From the NCBI RefSeq assembly GCF_001522545.3, contig NC_031772.1, positions 6,849,503-6,913,502 on the forward strand: 64,000 nucleotides of DNA. Direction: 5' to 3'. Shown here piece by piece: positions 1-15,000 of the stretch. This DNA is from Parus major (lineage: Eukaryota > Chordata > Aves > Passeriformes > Paridae). Within the stretch, counting starts at the first letter, position 1. Each line of letters starts with the position of its first letter. The notes below the pieces were generated by a model. It was not told where the DNA came from. It did no database searches and saw only the letters and a program-made list of their open reading frames with translations. The position numbers and the translations under genes were made by a program.

Positions 1-3000
1 AGCAAATTAACTAACCATATACTTGGAAGTGAACTTTCTTGATACAAGAAATGTCACAGGTTACGTTATCCACATTACATTATACCACTCTGTTAAAAAC
101 AGTTTTAACCTTTTAAAGCGAAGTCACATCATATTATAAATAGAGAAAGTAAAAACTACCAGGTAAATCCATTATCTATTTTCAGTCTGTTTAACTATTA
201 GTGTAGAATCCTTTTTTCAGTTCTTTTTTTACTTACCAGTGTTGGTGAATTCTGATCAGGCCAAAAAGATTCTGGGATTGGCCAATGCCCCACAGGAACA
301 CCCGTTTTAGGGTTAGGCCGTACATAAATGAGTTTATGACAACTATGCCACGGCTGAGAAGCAAATGAATTGATGGGCCTGGATGAATCAACAAGTCCAT
401 CTAAAATTTAAACAAAGCAAAATAACAAACAAAAAGAAAATGAGAAGCTACATGCATGCATTCATCTGCTAGCAAAATTTCTGTATTAGCAGCCAGTAGG
501 GCATTTCATTACTCTTGTTCCAAAGTCATATAGATCTTTACGTCAGAGGCTGAAATAACCTATGCATCCAGATGTATCACAGAATCATCTGAGAAACAAT
601 TACAATATTTGCCCTGATCTCCCTTCTGTTCCTGTGGCACAGCCATTTCACAGTGAGTGCAGCAAGGCATACTCACGTATTATGGAAAATGTATTTGCTT
701 AAGCTCAGTGTCTGACACAGCTCCCACAAGCAGCACCAAGCTACTGCTGCTGCTCTGCTGCACCTGGAAAGGCTGAGAATTGGCATTTTCATTTCTACAC
801 AGGCTGCAATGCTCACTGACTGATGCTGCCACTAATGGAAACCATAAGAGGAGCAAAGTTTCTTGGAGAAGTTGGATCCATCTTGCAGGACACGCAGCTT
901 TTGCCACATTTTTAATTACAACAATTCAGAGACCACTTAAACCCCACAGCCTGCTGCAAAGACCAGCATTCCCTGCCAGTCTACTGCAGTGCACCAGCAC
1001 AGACACCCCAGCGTGCTGAGGACAAAGAACTTTGGAGCACTACAGATGTAACCAGTAGTTTTCAAAGATTGCTCTTCAAAGCAAACAGCACAGCAGAGAT
1101 CACCCACTTAAGCAATCTTCCTTATTCAAAAATGATTTTACATTACTACTTTTCCTTGCTTTAGAGAACTGGTCAGTAATACTGTGGAAACCATGTTTCA
1201 GTGACACATCAGTTTAGTTTCTCTGCATTATAAAAAGTAATTTTTTATAGCTTGGGTAAATCCTATCATATTTCTCTCTAGTTTAGGACTGTCTCAATTC
1301 CTATAGATGAAATGTCTTGACATTTTTATACATTCTATATACCACAGTCCATCACCATTCAAATGTGACAAAAATGAAGTAAACAAAAAAAAACCCCACA
1401 AAAAACCAAAAAACAAACACAAATTTCACCACTTGTTTTGCCACACAGGAGAGAACACCTGGGCCACCAGAGACATGGGAATTTGCTGCTGTGCTGTCCA
1501 GCACAGCATTATATTATAGGAAAGCCTTCTTTAAATAAGCAAAAGGAGAAAACAAACATAGAAAAAGCTGATTCCACAATGACAGCAGGGATAAAGCTGG
1601 CTTTGCTAGAATGTTCAGGTGATGCTAAAAGCTGTTATGTTTTCTGATACTCCAAGATCCTAATTTCCTAAACTGGTACTGGTCAGCCCTTTCCTCTTCC
1701 TTTAAGCCATGAACTTCTGCAAATCTGAAGATCTGCTTCACATTTGGAGCACACTTTCCTCTTATGCACTTGACTCACAGGGAGCAAAAAATTCCTTGTT
1801 CTTTACAGTTTTTCACTCACAACTAAGAATGTTCATCTGAAACTTACTGTTCTGTCATTAGCAGAATGAAAACATACAGAAAGTTAAGCATTGAGATGTT
1901 TTAGAGATGCTTAAGTGCTTAAATACACTACTGCTAGATTTAATTATTTTAAGTACAGTCTTGATACTGTAATTCAAACTTAAATGCTTCCTGCAAACAT
2001 ACACTTTCCTCAGCCATCCAAAAAGAGGTAAAAGGAGTGACACAGAGATAGCCAGCAGTAGATGATCCATACAAGCATGTGCAGACATATGGCATCATTT
2101 AACTTAGCAAGGATCAAACTAACTCTTGTAAAAGATGCATCCTGTACACCACAGGGAAAAGCTGGCAGGAAGGACATGGAAGACACTTAAGGACATCTAC
2201 ATACAAACAAACAAACATTTTGTCTTAAGCATTAGGAGCAGGGAAAAAAACTCAACAATCACTGTACCTTCTCCAATAGGAGCAGGGTCTGGTCCTGACT
2301 TCTCAAAGTTAATAACAACTCCACTTTGGACTTTTTGAACTAAAGATTCTAAACATTGATTCAACATTCTTTGTGTCCGAACGCAGTACGAACGACCTAT
2401 GCAAGAAAGAAATTACATGGGGAAACAGAAAACCAAATTTTGAGTAATCTTACTTAAGGAAGATGTTTTATTACCTAAGTCACGCTGCCAAGGCTTGTAA
2501 TTTTATCCAAAATAACAGCAACAAACTCTGTACAAGTTTATGTAAAAGGCAAAGTACTTTGCAAATTCAATAGAACTAAGAAAAAACACCAAAACCCCAC
2601 AACCTGCTGAGATTTCACTTGTTGCTAAGAAGAGGCCATTAAAGCTTTATCAGGCTGGACCAAGGCCAAGTTTATAGAGGCCCTTAGGAAGGCCTGATTT
2701 TACCAACACTATGTAATCTATCTGCTTTTGTCTACCCAAACCTCCTACTCCCACACAACAATTTCTCCAAGCACCAATTAAAAAAAAAAATGTAATCAAC
2801 ATATCAAGCAATAGCCTCCAGAATTAATATTTTAAGATTAAATTTAGCTTATCAGCCCTGCAGCAGAATTAACATTTCACTAATAGCAATTCAACACTTA
2901 AATAAAAAAATAAAAATAAAAAATACCCTCATGATGAGCAAGGCCAACATTGAGAATAACCGAAGAAATTTTCCAAAACCTCCTACTATATTTAGAAAAT

Positions 3001-6000
3001 GCTCTCACATCTATATCTGAAATAGGAATACTGCTTTATTTTAAAGTTCTCCTGTGCTACTGGAATCCAAGAAAGCAGCACATGGATTCACATGGACACA
3101 GAGTAATTCAGACAGAGAAAACAGGAAGAGGTGAATATGGATGCTAAATTCTGACAGTGCCTGTACATATTACAGGCTGCAGAATTTAGCATCCATAGGT
3201 GAAGGTGAATTAAAGGAAAATAAATATTTCAAGGCAAATGCCAAATGTGAAGCTAAGCAAAAAAGCATCCAGTTACCTCCTGTAACCTCACACATCTGTG
3301 TGATAGCAGATTCATCAGTAGGCACACTCCCAAGCTGCTCTGGTTCAGCAGATGCAGCTCCTGGCAAACGCAGTACCAGAGCAAACAGCCTTTGATCCCA
3401 ACGGAATGGTTCTTTGGTTAGTTCACTTCCAGGCAAAGGAGAATTCAACGGAAGATGAAGCTGGTAAAAAAAGATTTAAGAACATTTTCAACTATTTGAC
3501 AAACCAGCTAAAAACATCATATCCAAATTCATTCATTTATCTGTAAATGACCCCATTTCTCTGCAACCCACTAATTTATCTGACATTCTCATCTCAAAAC
3601 CCTTACAGACTATGAATTGAATTTAGGGGCTGGGCAGCAACAGGATAGCTGGTTTCTATTCTCTATAAAAACAGGTCAATGATGAAGAAGTACAATTAGA
3701 AGGAAAAAAAAACAATTAATATTCATCTCAGCATAGCTCCAACTTGCACAATCATAACTTGAAAGAACTTAATTCAAGTTTACCTCCTCTTGGACTCCAG
3801 CTGTATTTGTCAGTTTGTTTCCGTCCGTGATAGTAATCAAAATAGATGGCTCCAAAAAGAACGGATTCCTTCCCTACAGACAAAAGCACATGAATGCTAA
3901 GAGCAACCTCAACACACTGGCTTAGAGGCTTGTATTTTTGTCATTATAAAATATAAAATCTTTCAAAATAATCTTGTAATTTTTTTAATAGGTCTGGAAC
4001 CACACAGAGCTACTTAAGATGGGCTACTCCTGTGTGTCTACAGTTGGGGCATTTATACTCTGCTTCTTTGTACTTCAGTAAGGAAAATAATGCCAGCATT
4101 TTCCAGGGTCTTTTCAAGCTCCTACACAGTTAAATACAAAAACAAACTCAAACCACCAAAATCCCTCACCAACTATAATTTAAAGAAACACAGAAATATA
4201 AAAGACAGAAGACTGTAAATAGATTTGTTACCTGTCCATAATTGTCTATTCCAGACACTAATCTATTGAGATTTAACAAGTCAAACGATGACCTGAGTGC
4301 CTGACCAAGGGTTGTCAGTCCCGAAGCCTGAAGGTTTTTCAGTTCATTCATGAATGTTGCATGGTTTTCCTTCCATCCAGCCTGTTACATAAAACAGAAA
4401 AGCTTATTAGTTATTCTAGTAGCAAACTGCAATCAACTGCAAGTTGGCATTTATCTCTCTTCCCAACAAAAATTAATTATATTCCTGATTAACGGATGCA
4501 CTGCACCATTTACATGCTGCACACACCTAATCCAGGTATCCACAACTTGATGTGAAACATGGTTACACCTACAATGGGAGATTCAAGAAACACACACACT
4601 GCCAAGAACTGGAAAAACTTTGCAGTACCATGAAAATTGCTGTAGAGATGATGCAGTTAATTGAAGTATTTGGATTTAGTACGTGAATATTTTTTTGGGA
4701 GAAACTGCCAAGTTTGGAAATCAGAAATGCAGCTGCCAAAGGTAAAACCAAGATAAAAGCAGCATAATGTCACTGCCTCTTCTGGCATATACTCATTCCC
4801 TTTTTGTCTTTTCTTCCATAAATTAAGTCTGGAAGGAAAGAAAGGAGCGGCTGCAAACACCCTATGTAAGAATCAAATCACTGTTTAGTGTCTCAGTGAA
4901 ACAGCTTAAAATTTTGGAGGTCTTTAAAAAAGTTATTGCTGACAAAGCCTAGGGATCAAAGGAACAGCAAGTGACAAGGAAGGATCAGTCCAACCAAGCA
5001 CTTTGGACCCTCTGGTAAGCAGACCTAACAGGTGTGATTCACATACCCTTCCCTTAGAAGTGGTTTGCTGCACAACTGGGAAGCTATTTTAGAAAAGACC
5101 AGCTCACAGGGAATTGGTACAGGATTTAAAAATGCCTCAGCTAAAACAACCAAATCTTGGAAGTCCTGGATATTCCCAGAACTCCCAGCTTTGCTATTAC
5201 ACTGTACTCTCCAAGCCACTCCTGCATCAAGCCAGCAGTTATTTACCCAGGCTCACTATCATCCCATGCTCCACCAGGAATCCCAGCTACGCAGACATGG
5301 AGAAGATCATTTCACACAGCCTGACTTTTGCTGGGACAACCTCTGAGCAACACATCCTCCAGGTGAAGCAGGTTCTCCTCCCTGTTCACTGGGTTCAGCA
5401 GCCACCACCTGCTGGCTGTGCCAAGCTGTGCAGGAACACGAGAGGACAGGATTTTCCTGTGCTTTTTTAAGCAGCTCTATCCCATTGCCAATCTTTAGTA
5501 CACACTAAGGGCTCTGTAAATGGTCTTAGGATAAACATGTTTAGAACATGTACAAAAATATATAATTGAGTAGAAAGGATATGTGATGATCAGTACTTCT
5601 GCTGAGTTGACAAATCTAAGCTGGGTGGGTTTCTTTGCAGAATAGAGAATTACTATAAGATGATACAACAGAAGTATTCTGGTCAAGTTTAGCTCCCTTA
5701 ACCAGTTCGTCAAGCTTGAGATTAATGCAAGGGATACAAGAGAGCAAACTGCAATGGGGAAAAGAAAGAACAGACTTTCCCCAAGACTGGTTCAGCTTCA
5801 TGATTAAACTGCCCTGGAAGCTCCAAAGAACCAGGTAACTGAATAAAACACCATCAACATTCACACACAACCACAACTTAAAATACAGCATCTCATCAGC
5901 AGAGCCACAGCAACCTCCCACACCTGTGCTCAGCTCAAGGCAAAAATGAAATGCAAGCATAAAGTCACTGTTTTGGAGTACAAGTGACTTAGTTAATCAT

Positions 6001-9000
6001 ATTTTTTCAGCATGAAATAGCACCAAATCCCAACAAGGTGATTTGTCTTATCCTAAAAAAGCTTCTCTCCAACAATTTGAAGTGAACAGTTACCAAAATT
6101 GCTTTGTCTGAATTCTGTGGACCCATAAATGTAGGTGTGACTGCTCCCTTTTGTCTGGCAAAAACACCCATCAATGAGTCCATCAATGTTCTTGGGAACA
6201 GCCAGGCTGGATTTCAGAAAGTGTTTTCCAGCAAAGACCACTTGTGTTACATTGTTACAAAAGCACAAGGGAGGGGGGAAAAAATAATTTACAAAGGAAA
6301 CACTATTCCCAGTCTACATTTCTTGATTTGAACGCCAATGAATTTAAGAGTTTTCTTTAAAAAATAAACAGAGTCTTTACTGATATTTGGAGATTCTGCT
6401 ATTTTCCCATTGTGAAAATGTTTGCTCAGCTTCCATCTCTCTTGTTTGATCTCATTGAAGTGTGGTCAACTGCCTGCAAAATGAAACGTGTACCATTTCC
6501 CTAGGCAGAAGTAGGGAAGCTGAAGGTACAAGGAGCAGCTAATCACCAATGGTTGACTGTCCAAGAAAACTGTTTTTCATCTTACAGCTCTCACGGGATC
6601 TTTAAAGATAAAGCCAAAGAGAACTGTACCTTTTTAATAAACAGAGTAAAATGGAAGAATTTCTCATAATAAGAACAAGAGCAGCAAAAGCTAGATTTCC
6701 ATATCCAGCTCTAAATACAAGTCTGATTAGTTAATGTACTGCATTCTTTACCTTACCCTCCCTAAAAGAAAAAGATTATTGAATCAAAAACCCTTGAATC
6801 AATGACAAGAATGTGTATTTCTGTAAAATGTTTTTCTCCAGAAAGACTCAAGCCAATGTATATAATGAAACATGTATTTTAGGGACAGAAACTCCAGTCC
6901 CAAAGAAGTCTGTACATTCTTCTTTCCATATATACAGTAGGAACATTCTTAGGACAAAACAGATTCAAGTACCCAACACCAAGCAAATGCACAATGAGTT
7001 CCATGTTAAAATGATTAAATAATAATCCTTCCTAAATTCAAAATACTGCCACTAATGCTACTTATAAAAAAATCCCAACACTGGATCTATTTGCCAGGAG
7101 AAACACTAATAATCAAAAAAAAAAAAAAAAGCCAGCCAAAACCCCACAGACTTGAAGGACCAAACACAAACATATTCCACAAAACTACATATCCTCTGCA
7201 GGTCAGTAACTAAGAAGTCAGAACGGAACATTAGTTATTTCAGTTGTTTATGAACCAATTTGAACAGTGAGACTAGTTTCTTCTAATCTTCAATATTACA
7301 TTCCAACTTAGTCACTTTTATGCCCAGAATTTATTAATAGCAATCTGAGCAGCCTTTACCTTGCCAGTATGTTACTGGCCTTTCCATTGATAATTTATAT
7401 GAACAAATAATGTTAGACTCAAAACACATACCAAAAGACTTTGAAAGATAGCTAGGAAAAAACAAGTACTAAAAAATCTCACCCTCTTTGCTTATGCCAA
7501 GAACAGGCAAAAAAGCATTGTCATTTGGCCTTCTACAAGCTCTGGATATCATCCTACAAACCACCCAGAGGTTTGGAATCACCACACCACCTTCCAGCTC
7601 CTGCCTTTAGCCTTTGAGTGCAAATCATGCTGACAAGAAATAACATACTTAAAAAGTAACATTTTTCTCTGGTGACTCAATTTTCAGACATATCCATGCC
7701 CTGCTCTATATTTCACCACATCACTACAGAAGCGGGTAAGGTCAAAACAGCTTATTTCGGCAGGAGAAGGGCTCAGATTAACGAGAATTCAAACACCAAG
7801 GTGAAAAATCCAGTGAAGAAAAGGAGGCCTTATTTAGACTAAGCAGAATCAGGACTAACTGAACATCAAAAGAACAGAGTTGAGCAGCAAAAGAAAATCT
7901 TGGTCAGAGTCAGTAGCTTAAAAAGACCTTCAAGACTTAGGAGAAACACAGAAGGTATTTAGCTGCAATAGACTAGAAAGAAAATCTTATGAAATGCTGT
8001 AGTGGCAGTTGAAAAACAAAAACAAACCACTCCACCCAACCTTTTTCACATACAAGGGGACAATATCGACTTACAAGTAAAACAGTACCAAGTTTTGAAT
8101 ATGTGTAATACACATCTTGAAATCTCATATACACTGGCTTATCTGTCAGGTTTACTGGTCTTATTGTCATTTTTTTATTGGTTCATTGTTGGTTTGTTCT
8201 GGCTTTGATTGGTACTGTGCTTTTTTTCTTTTATTTGTTCCAACTATTTCTTGACACAGCTTGGTCACTTGGTAAAAAAGGGGGCAAAGGCAAAGGCTGG
8301 GCATTAGAACACAAGAATTCCAGGTCCAAAGCAGCTCCCAGTTTCACCAGCTTCAGGAAGTCCAGGGATGTGGTGCTTTGGAGGCTCCAAGTCTTCATCT
8401 TTGGAGCTTCTAATAAGCAATGCTGTAAGACTGAACTGCATAGTTTATTGTTCACTGGATTACTTTCAGATCTATTTCAAAAATTGCAACATTACTAAAA
8501 ATAATCTACCAAGAAGACAATTTGCAATCCTGCATGCCAATCACAACAGCCTGTGTTACAGTAAGTACTCTGTATTTAGTCAAACACATAGATTTTTAAG
8601 AGTTCTGCTAATATTTCCCTAAAAAAACAACTGCATTTCAGATATTACAACTTGTTTGAAGTACTTAAATTTCTTAATAATTCAAGCTATTATTAAACGC
8701 ACCCATCTTGGGAAAACAGACTACCTTAAGACAACATGCCTGTGGTATCCAAGCTTGTCAGTGGCAATCATTTGGAAAAAGTAAGGCAAGAAAAAAAATC
8801 CAGCTGTTGAAATCTCAAACCTCTCCAGCTATGGAATTTCCAAGTACCATAGGAAGACAGTGAAACCAGCAGAGCATTTTGCCTCCCAGATTACCAGAAT
8901 GATTCATTTTTAAATTAACTTTCTGTTCACTGGTGACTGTACACATGATCACAACTCAGACCTGCTCATGTCTGAGCAAAAGTCAAGCAGGTTTTTCTTT

Positions 9001-12000
9001 TGTACAAAGTGAATTGTTCTTTTGGATACCCTACAATGCAAGGGGCTGCTTCCTAAATGCCAAAGGATCTCCTGAATCCAGCCCCAATACTGCTCAATGG
9101 GTTCTGCACCACGGAATAATAACCTCCTATGTAGCCTTAAGCTTTCCTGCCTGAGCGTTGGCAACTTTAGGATAGGAAGCAAAGCCAAGACAGTCTCAGT
9201 CACCCCAGTTCTGCCACAATAAAACTCAGCAAACAGGGAGAGGGGAGAGGTGCTGCCACCGTATGTCCCCCTGCCCATGAAGGACAAGGAAAGGCTGCTT
9301 GTCAGTGCAGAGCAGCCAATGCCCACACTACCCCCACGTGTTTGATTTGTTGTTCAAAGATTTGCTAGCTATAAATAGCACTTAAGAGAAGAAAGGCAAT
9401 GACTACACTATGAACATTTTTATTTAACATTTTTTAACATTATTTCTTATTTCTAAAATAATTCAAAATCATATGACCTACTAATCGCCTACTAATTTCA
9501 TTTTCACCAATGCTTGTGCAAATGGGGCAGAAAAACAGCTCTAAGAAACACAGATATCATCGAGTCCCCTCCAAATACTTATGAACACCATTTTTGAGGC
9601 AACAGAGCTCTCAGGTTTTCTGTACCTTTGACTGCAAAACCCTCCTCTCATTTCAGCACTTCTACTCTCTTGTTTGTTCTGTGCAACACACCAGTCCTGC
9701 CACTGCACAGCATTAAACAGCCCATAGCAAAGACACTGCCAAGATCAATTCTTTTTTGTTCTTGGCACAGGAGAGCAGCACAGCACCCACCTCCTGTATC
9801 TGAGATCAGCACAGCTCCAGCACAGAACGATACGGGCACACAGGTCTGAAATCAGCTTATCGCTGGGGCGGTGCTGAACGCAGGGAGCAGCCAGGGCTCG
9901 CTGGCTGCTCCAGCAGGTGCACACTGCTCTCTGCTCTGAGACCTGCCTAACAAACACCCTCCTTCTCAGTTCTCATCTCAGGAGTATTTTAGCAGGTAAC
10001 CAATTCACAGGTTTAAACGACTCCCTTGATAATTCCACAGAGCAGTCAAGTACAGTGAAGAGAGTCTACAGAAGCATCACTTTGGTCCTCCCTACATCAG
10101 AGCTAGTGAGCACCAGGTCAGTGTTAAGTATTGTGAATAGTAAGTTAATTGTTTCTTCCTGTAAAGTTACTTCTGCTGCTTTTGTAGGGCACTCAAGCTG
10201 AAGTTTGAAAAGTGTTCCTTTAAATCCAGTGGGGACTTTCTGAAAATTTAGTTTTTTAAAAAGCACTTAAATTCCAGTCAAATAAAACATCACAGAAGTT
10301 TCATATACATGTCTCCAGGAGACCAGAGAAGCATAAACTGTTTTAAAACAACTTCAGAAAAAAACATACCTTACATAAAGAAGACACTGGAGTAGATGAT
10401 TTCTTTGATCCCACACAGCTGGTACACTCTGACACCAGATTTTTAGCAGAAAGCTGTCACTTTACACACTCCTCTATCTCCATCCAGCTCCAGGCATCAC
10501 AGTTATTCCTTTTTCTCTGGGACACACTATTGTACCTTGCTTGGTGACACAGAATCTCTCCTCCCCTCACCCTACACAGCTGGAAACAGTGCAGGCAAGG
10601 TATCGTGCACCTCCAGGCCCATGGGCAGTGGACACAGACAGGGCAGCTGTCCCTCGGGACACAATAGCCACACTGTGGCCCCTCCTGGACACTCCCCACT
10701 CAGTGCCTGGGGAGCATCCTCCAGTTTCACTTCCCCTCAAAGCAATCCAGGCCCTGTACTCCAAGGAAGGGCTGCAGTGTGAACTGAGATGTCCTGGAGA
10801 ATCCCCTTCAATTGTACATTTCTAAGGTGAACTCATTACACGCACCCATCAGACTAAATTTCTAAAGACAGAGCAAACCAGTTGGTTTTCCAAAGCACAT
10901 TAGTGAATGTGAACTGCATTCTAGCACAGTATGTAAGTGCCAGTTTTTATTACAGGCAGACAGCTACACAGAAAACTATTTGATCTTGTATAGGAAGAAG
11001 TATTTCTCCATGAAACCTTAAAATTAAAACCCAAAGCTCAGTCAAACTACACCACGCGGTTCACTGTCCTTTCAAGATGACTCCACCATTAAATAGGACA
11101 TAGAAATCCTTTTCCTTCAAGAAGAATTCAAGATGTTTATGTTAACAACTCAAATAATCTTTAAGCACAGCACCTCTGCAAAACATTAGCAGAGAGATTC
11201 TTAAGATCCAGTTACAAAACGAGTACTGGAGCCTTTTGTTTGGCATTTAGAGAGAAGCAGCACCTTCTCCTACAGGAAGGCGAAATGCAGATGCTGTATG
11301 AACAACTCAAAGCTGAAAACTGCTTGGAACCAAGGGATAATAATCAATGCCAAGCAGAAAGAAAAAAGCCTATGCTACCTTTTTATTTATTACCTGCTGC
11401 TCCTGCTTCAATCCATCTCTGGATTTAGCTTTTTGGTCAACAGTATTTCATGTATTTTGACAGTTACTCTCACTGCACTTTTTCCTGTACAAGGATAAAA
11501 GGAAACACATGAAGAAAGGAAAGTATAAATACCAAAGAGATCATGGTATCACCCTGTTCCAAAAAGCATTCTTATTTAACTAGAAAAACACTATCCAGTT
11601 AAAAAAACACCTACTTCTGAGGAACACTCGAGAAGCCAGGATATTTCAGTACACAGCTGAACCAGAACAAGCTACATTTCACACAACAGCTTAATGGAGA
11701 GGGAACACAGAAGTAGTCACAGTTTGCAGCCTTAGCACAGTAAGCATAACAAGAGGCTCCACACTCCTGTTCAGCAGCATAGCAGTCATTTCAGAAATAC
11801 CATTACAGGTGCATCTTATCCAAACACTGTAGAGAGGGCAACTGCTGAAACGTGGAGGTTTCAATCAAAGATTTTTGGCTATTCACAGTGCCTGTTGCTC
11901 TTTCAGCCTATCCAATATGCTTTCAATACCAGTCAGCCCCAGCACTGTCCTTCTCCTGGTCCCTTCCTATTCTCAGCATGGCTGGAGAAGTCACAAGGAA

Positions 12001-15000
12001 TAAAGGCAACAGCTAAGAGGTTACAGAGTAGGTGCTATCAACACGAGGGGATTCCTCACTGCACATTTTTGGAAATCAAGTGGAAGAGCATTACTGATGA
12101 TACTCTAGCTTTACAGCCCAGAGCTGAAACAACACAATATGATTTATGTTTATTTTGCAAACTGCCACATTCCTTCCTCCCTCCTTCCAAAAGCACATCA
12201 CAGAACTAGAGCAGTACACCAAAGTGCTAGTTATTGCAAATTTACTTCAAAATTCAAGAAGGTAAATCTATAAGAGTCGTCTAATCACCAGCTTTCCTCA
12301 CTTCATGTCTGAAATGCTGTTCAAGCCACTGCTGAAGAAAAGAAATACTTTAGATGATCACTAAATTCATATATGCACTGAAATATCGACTAGCCAGCCT
12401 AGCAAATAACTTCACCCTGATACAGCCAAAAACACACTGGTGGCCCTGGAAGCATTACTATCAGTTAGATTTTTATTTCAGATGATGGCATGACTGGATT
12501 TCTTTTTAATGCAAGAGTCATCTGCAAAAATAACTACCTGAGCTTAAGCTCTTTTGATGAGAGAAGGCTCCCCCAGGCCAGGCCCTGTGAGAGCAGGGCA
12601 CACGGCTGCGACGCAGCCCTCGGGTCCCACCACATCCCAGCCTGGGAGCACCATCGGGAGGCCTGGCAGCAGCTAAAGGCACCAAGTGTTCTGCCTCAAC
12701 AGATGCACATTCTCCCACAAAGCAGAGCTTAACTTTTTTTTTTTTTAATCAAAACTCACTGGCTGAACCATTAACAAGCTATGAAGACCAGTGCTAATGC
12801 ATTATACTCACTCAGAAGCAGAGCATGGCAACATCAGCTTAACCACACTGTAGATCTTTGTTTCCTGTCCAATTAATTGCTCAACAACATCCATCTTACC
12901 GAGATTCTTGCTTTTTTAAATACTATTTCACACATTTAAGATTTTAAAAGCATCTGTGAGAATACAGACAAATCAACAATCACCTTATCTTTAAAAAGAA
13001 GAATTAAGGTGTTCTGAACTGTTAATTTTTTCTAATCTAGAATTACATTTAACAAATCTAGTGCTGCTTATCCTTAAATTTGCAGATACACAAGGAAAGA
13101 ATCATAACTGGGTAAATTGTGAGATAGAAATTTATAACAATAAAAATAATAGCTATTTAAAAATAAAACAAGACTTGTTTACTTGTCTCACAATAAGCAG
13201 GTCAAGTTTCAGAGATCCTTGTCAATCTCAGTTCTTCGACCAAAAGTTTTGTTTTTTCAATGCTCTGCAGAGTGAATATACAAATCAATACAAGTCTATG
13301 GGCAACTACAGATTCTGATCTGCACAGTAAGTCTCCTTACAAGAATGTAATTTTTTCTTGGCACATTCCTAAAACCTCAATCCTAGAACATGCTGCTTAC
13401 AGCCGAAATTGATTGCTATGTATTTTCTAAGCATTCTGAAAATAGCCAGAAAAAATACAAAGCAAAAAAATTCCTTTCAACTATTGCCTGCTATATTTTT
13501 GGGGGGTGTAAAAGCACAAGAGTTACATTAAGAGGTGCACTGTAAGAATGAAGTTTAAGGAAGAAGAAAAAAAATTCAAGACTCGATCTATAAAAGTGCA
13601 TTACTTAAGTAACAATCTACATTTAAAATTCAGAACAGCACCAGCTGTTCTTTACATTGGTTTTGTTTTATTGGTTGGTTGGGGGTTTTGGTGGTGGTTT
13701 TTGTTTTTGTTTGGGATTTTTTTGTAGCCTATGTTATTAAACAAAATCAAGGATACGTCCAAAATACAGACAGTGAAGAGAATCACTAAGGCTGAAGCCA
13801 TCTGGGACCTTCTGCCCCTTTGAGTTGCTCTCCTCCCCCCTCCAAAAGCACTCAGCTCCAGAACACAGGTCACACGGTACAGAATGTGCTTTTTCCCACT
13901 GGATCCCAGCTGCCTGAGGTATGAGAACACAGTAGGAGACAGCTCTAAGTTACATCTTTTCTAGATCACAGCAAGCTCAAAACATCATTGTTGCATTGTT
14001 GCACCAGCGCTGCAAATCACAGATCCTTCTGGCAAGCTGTTATAAAATATGCAAGGGTGAACAAGGTAGAAGTGTCTGCAATCTTAATTACCTTTTTCCA
14101 CTGTTAAAATATGAGTCAACCAGCACTTAATACTACATTAGTTCTCATCAAATTTAAAAAGAACAAATGCCCATTCTCAAGGTATCACAGATGTACTTTG
14201 TGCTTATTTCTAGCCACACCACACAGCCAGGGGACAAGGCTCAGGCCCCCTTACCAACAAAAATATACCAACAAAAAAGACATCTTTCAAAAACCTCCTA
14301 AGTGAAACTCAAATAATAACAGCACAAAAGGGGAAGAGGCAGACCATAAAGATTCCATGTGGCAGGAACCCCAAACTTCACAAAGCACCTTCCTCCTTAC
14401 AGAACATCTCCCTACAAAAATACAACTACGGAGACCCAACTCAAGTGTTTGATTCCACATTTTAAGCTTCTATTTTTAAAATAAAAGTGACCTTTGCACT
14501 GAGGATGAGTTAAGCCTCTTAATGCAAACATATCTACTTTTGTCTAGTTTATCCTGTAGTCTTAAGGGCTTACATCTTTGAATGTGTCCAAGCCCAAATA
14601 AAGAACCAAATAAAAAGATGAAAATATAAATTGCTATAGTGGCTATGAAGAACACATGATGGCTTCCATTCAAGGCCTCTGGCATCTAATCTATTGTACA
14701 GCACAAAGCAGAAACCCACCTCATGTGAAAAAACAAGCTTTTACTTTGCAGACTCCTTTAGGAGCAGAACCAGTTAAAATATTTTCATGAAAAATTAACC
14801 TAGCAACACATACTCGCCCCTCTGTGAAGACAGGCAGCAGGTGAAAGCACAAGTTCAAGTACTTAACTACTTCAAAATTATAATAATAAAAAGGACAGCT
14901 AAGCAGAATCCAGTCCCTCATATCCATCAAGAAGTTAATTCCTGAACTGTCCTTCCATTTAAATCAATTCCTTTCAAAAATTTAACCACCACTTTTAAGT

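Noticed and set aside
575..590. ATCACAGAATCATC resembling a CR1 3' terminus
   Set aside because: Only about 14 bases match and the neighbouring sequence is not CR1.
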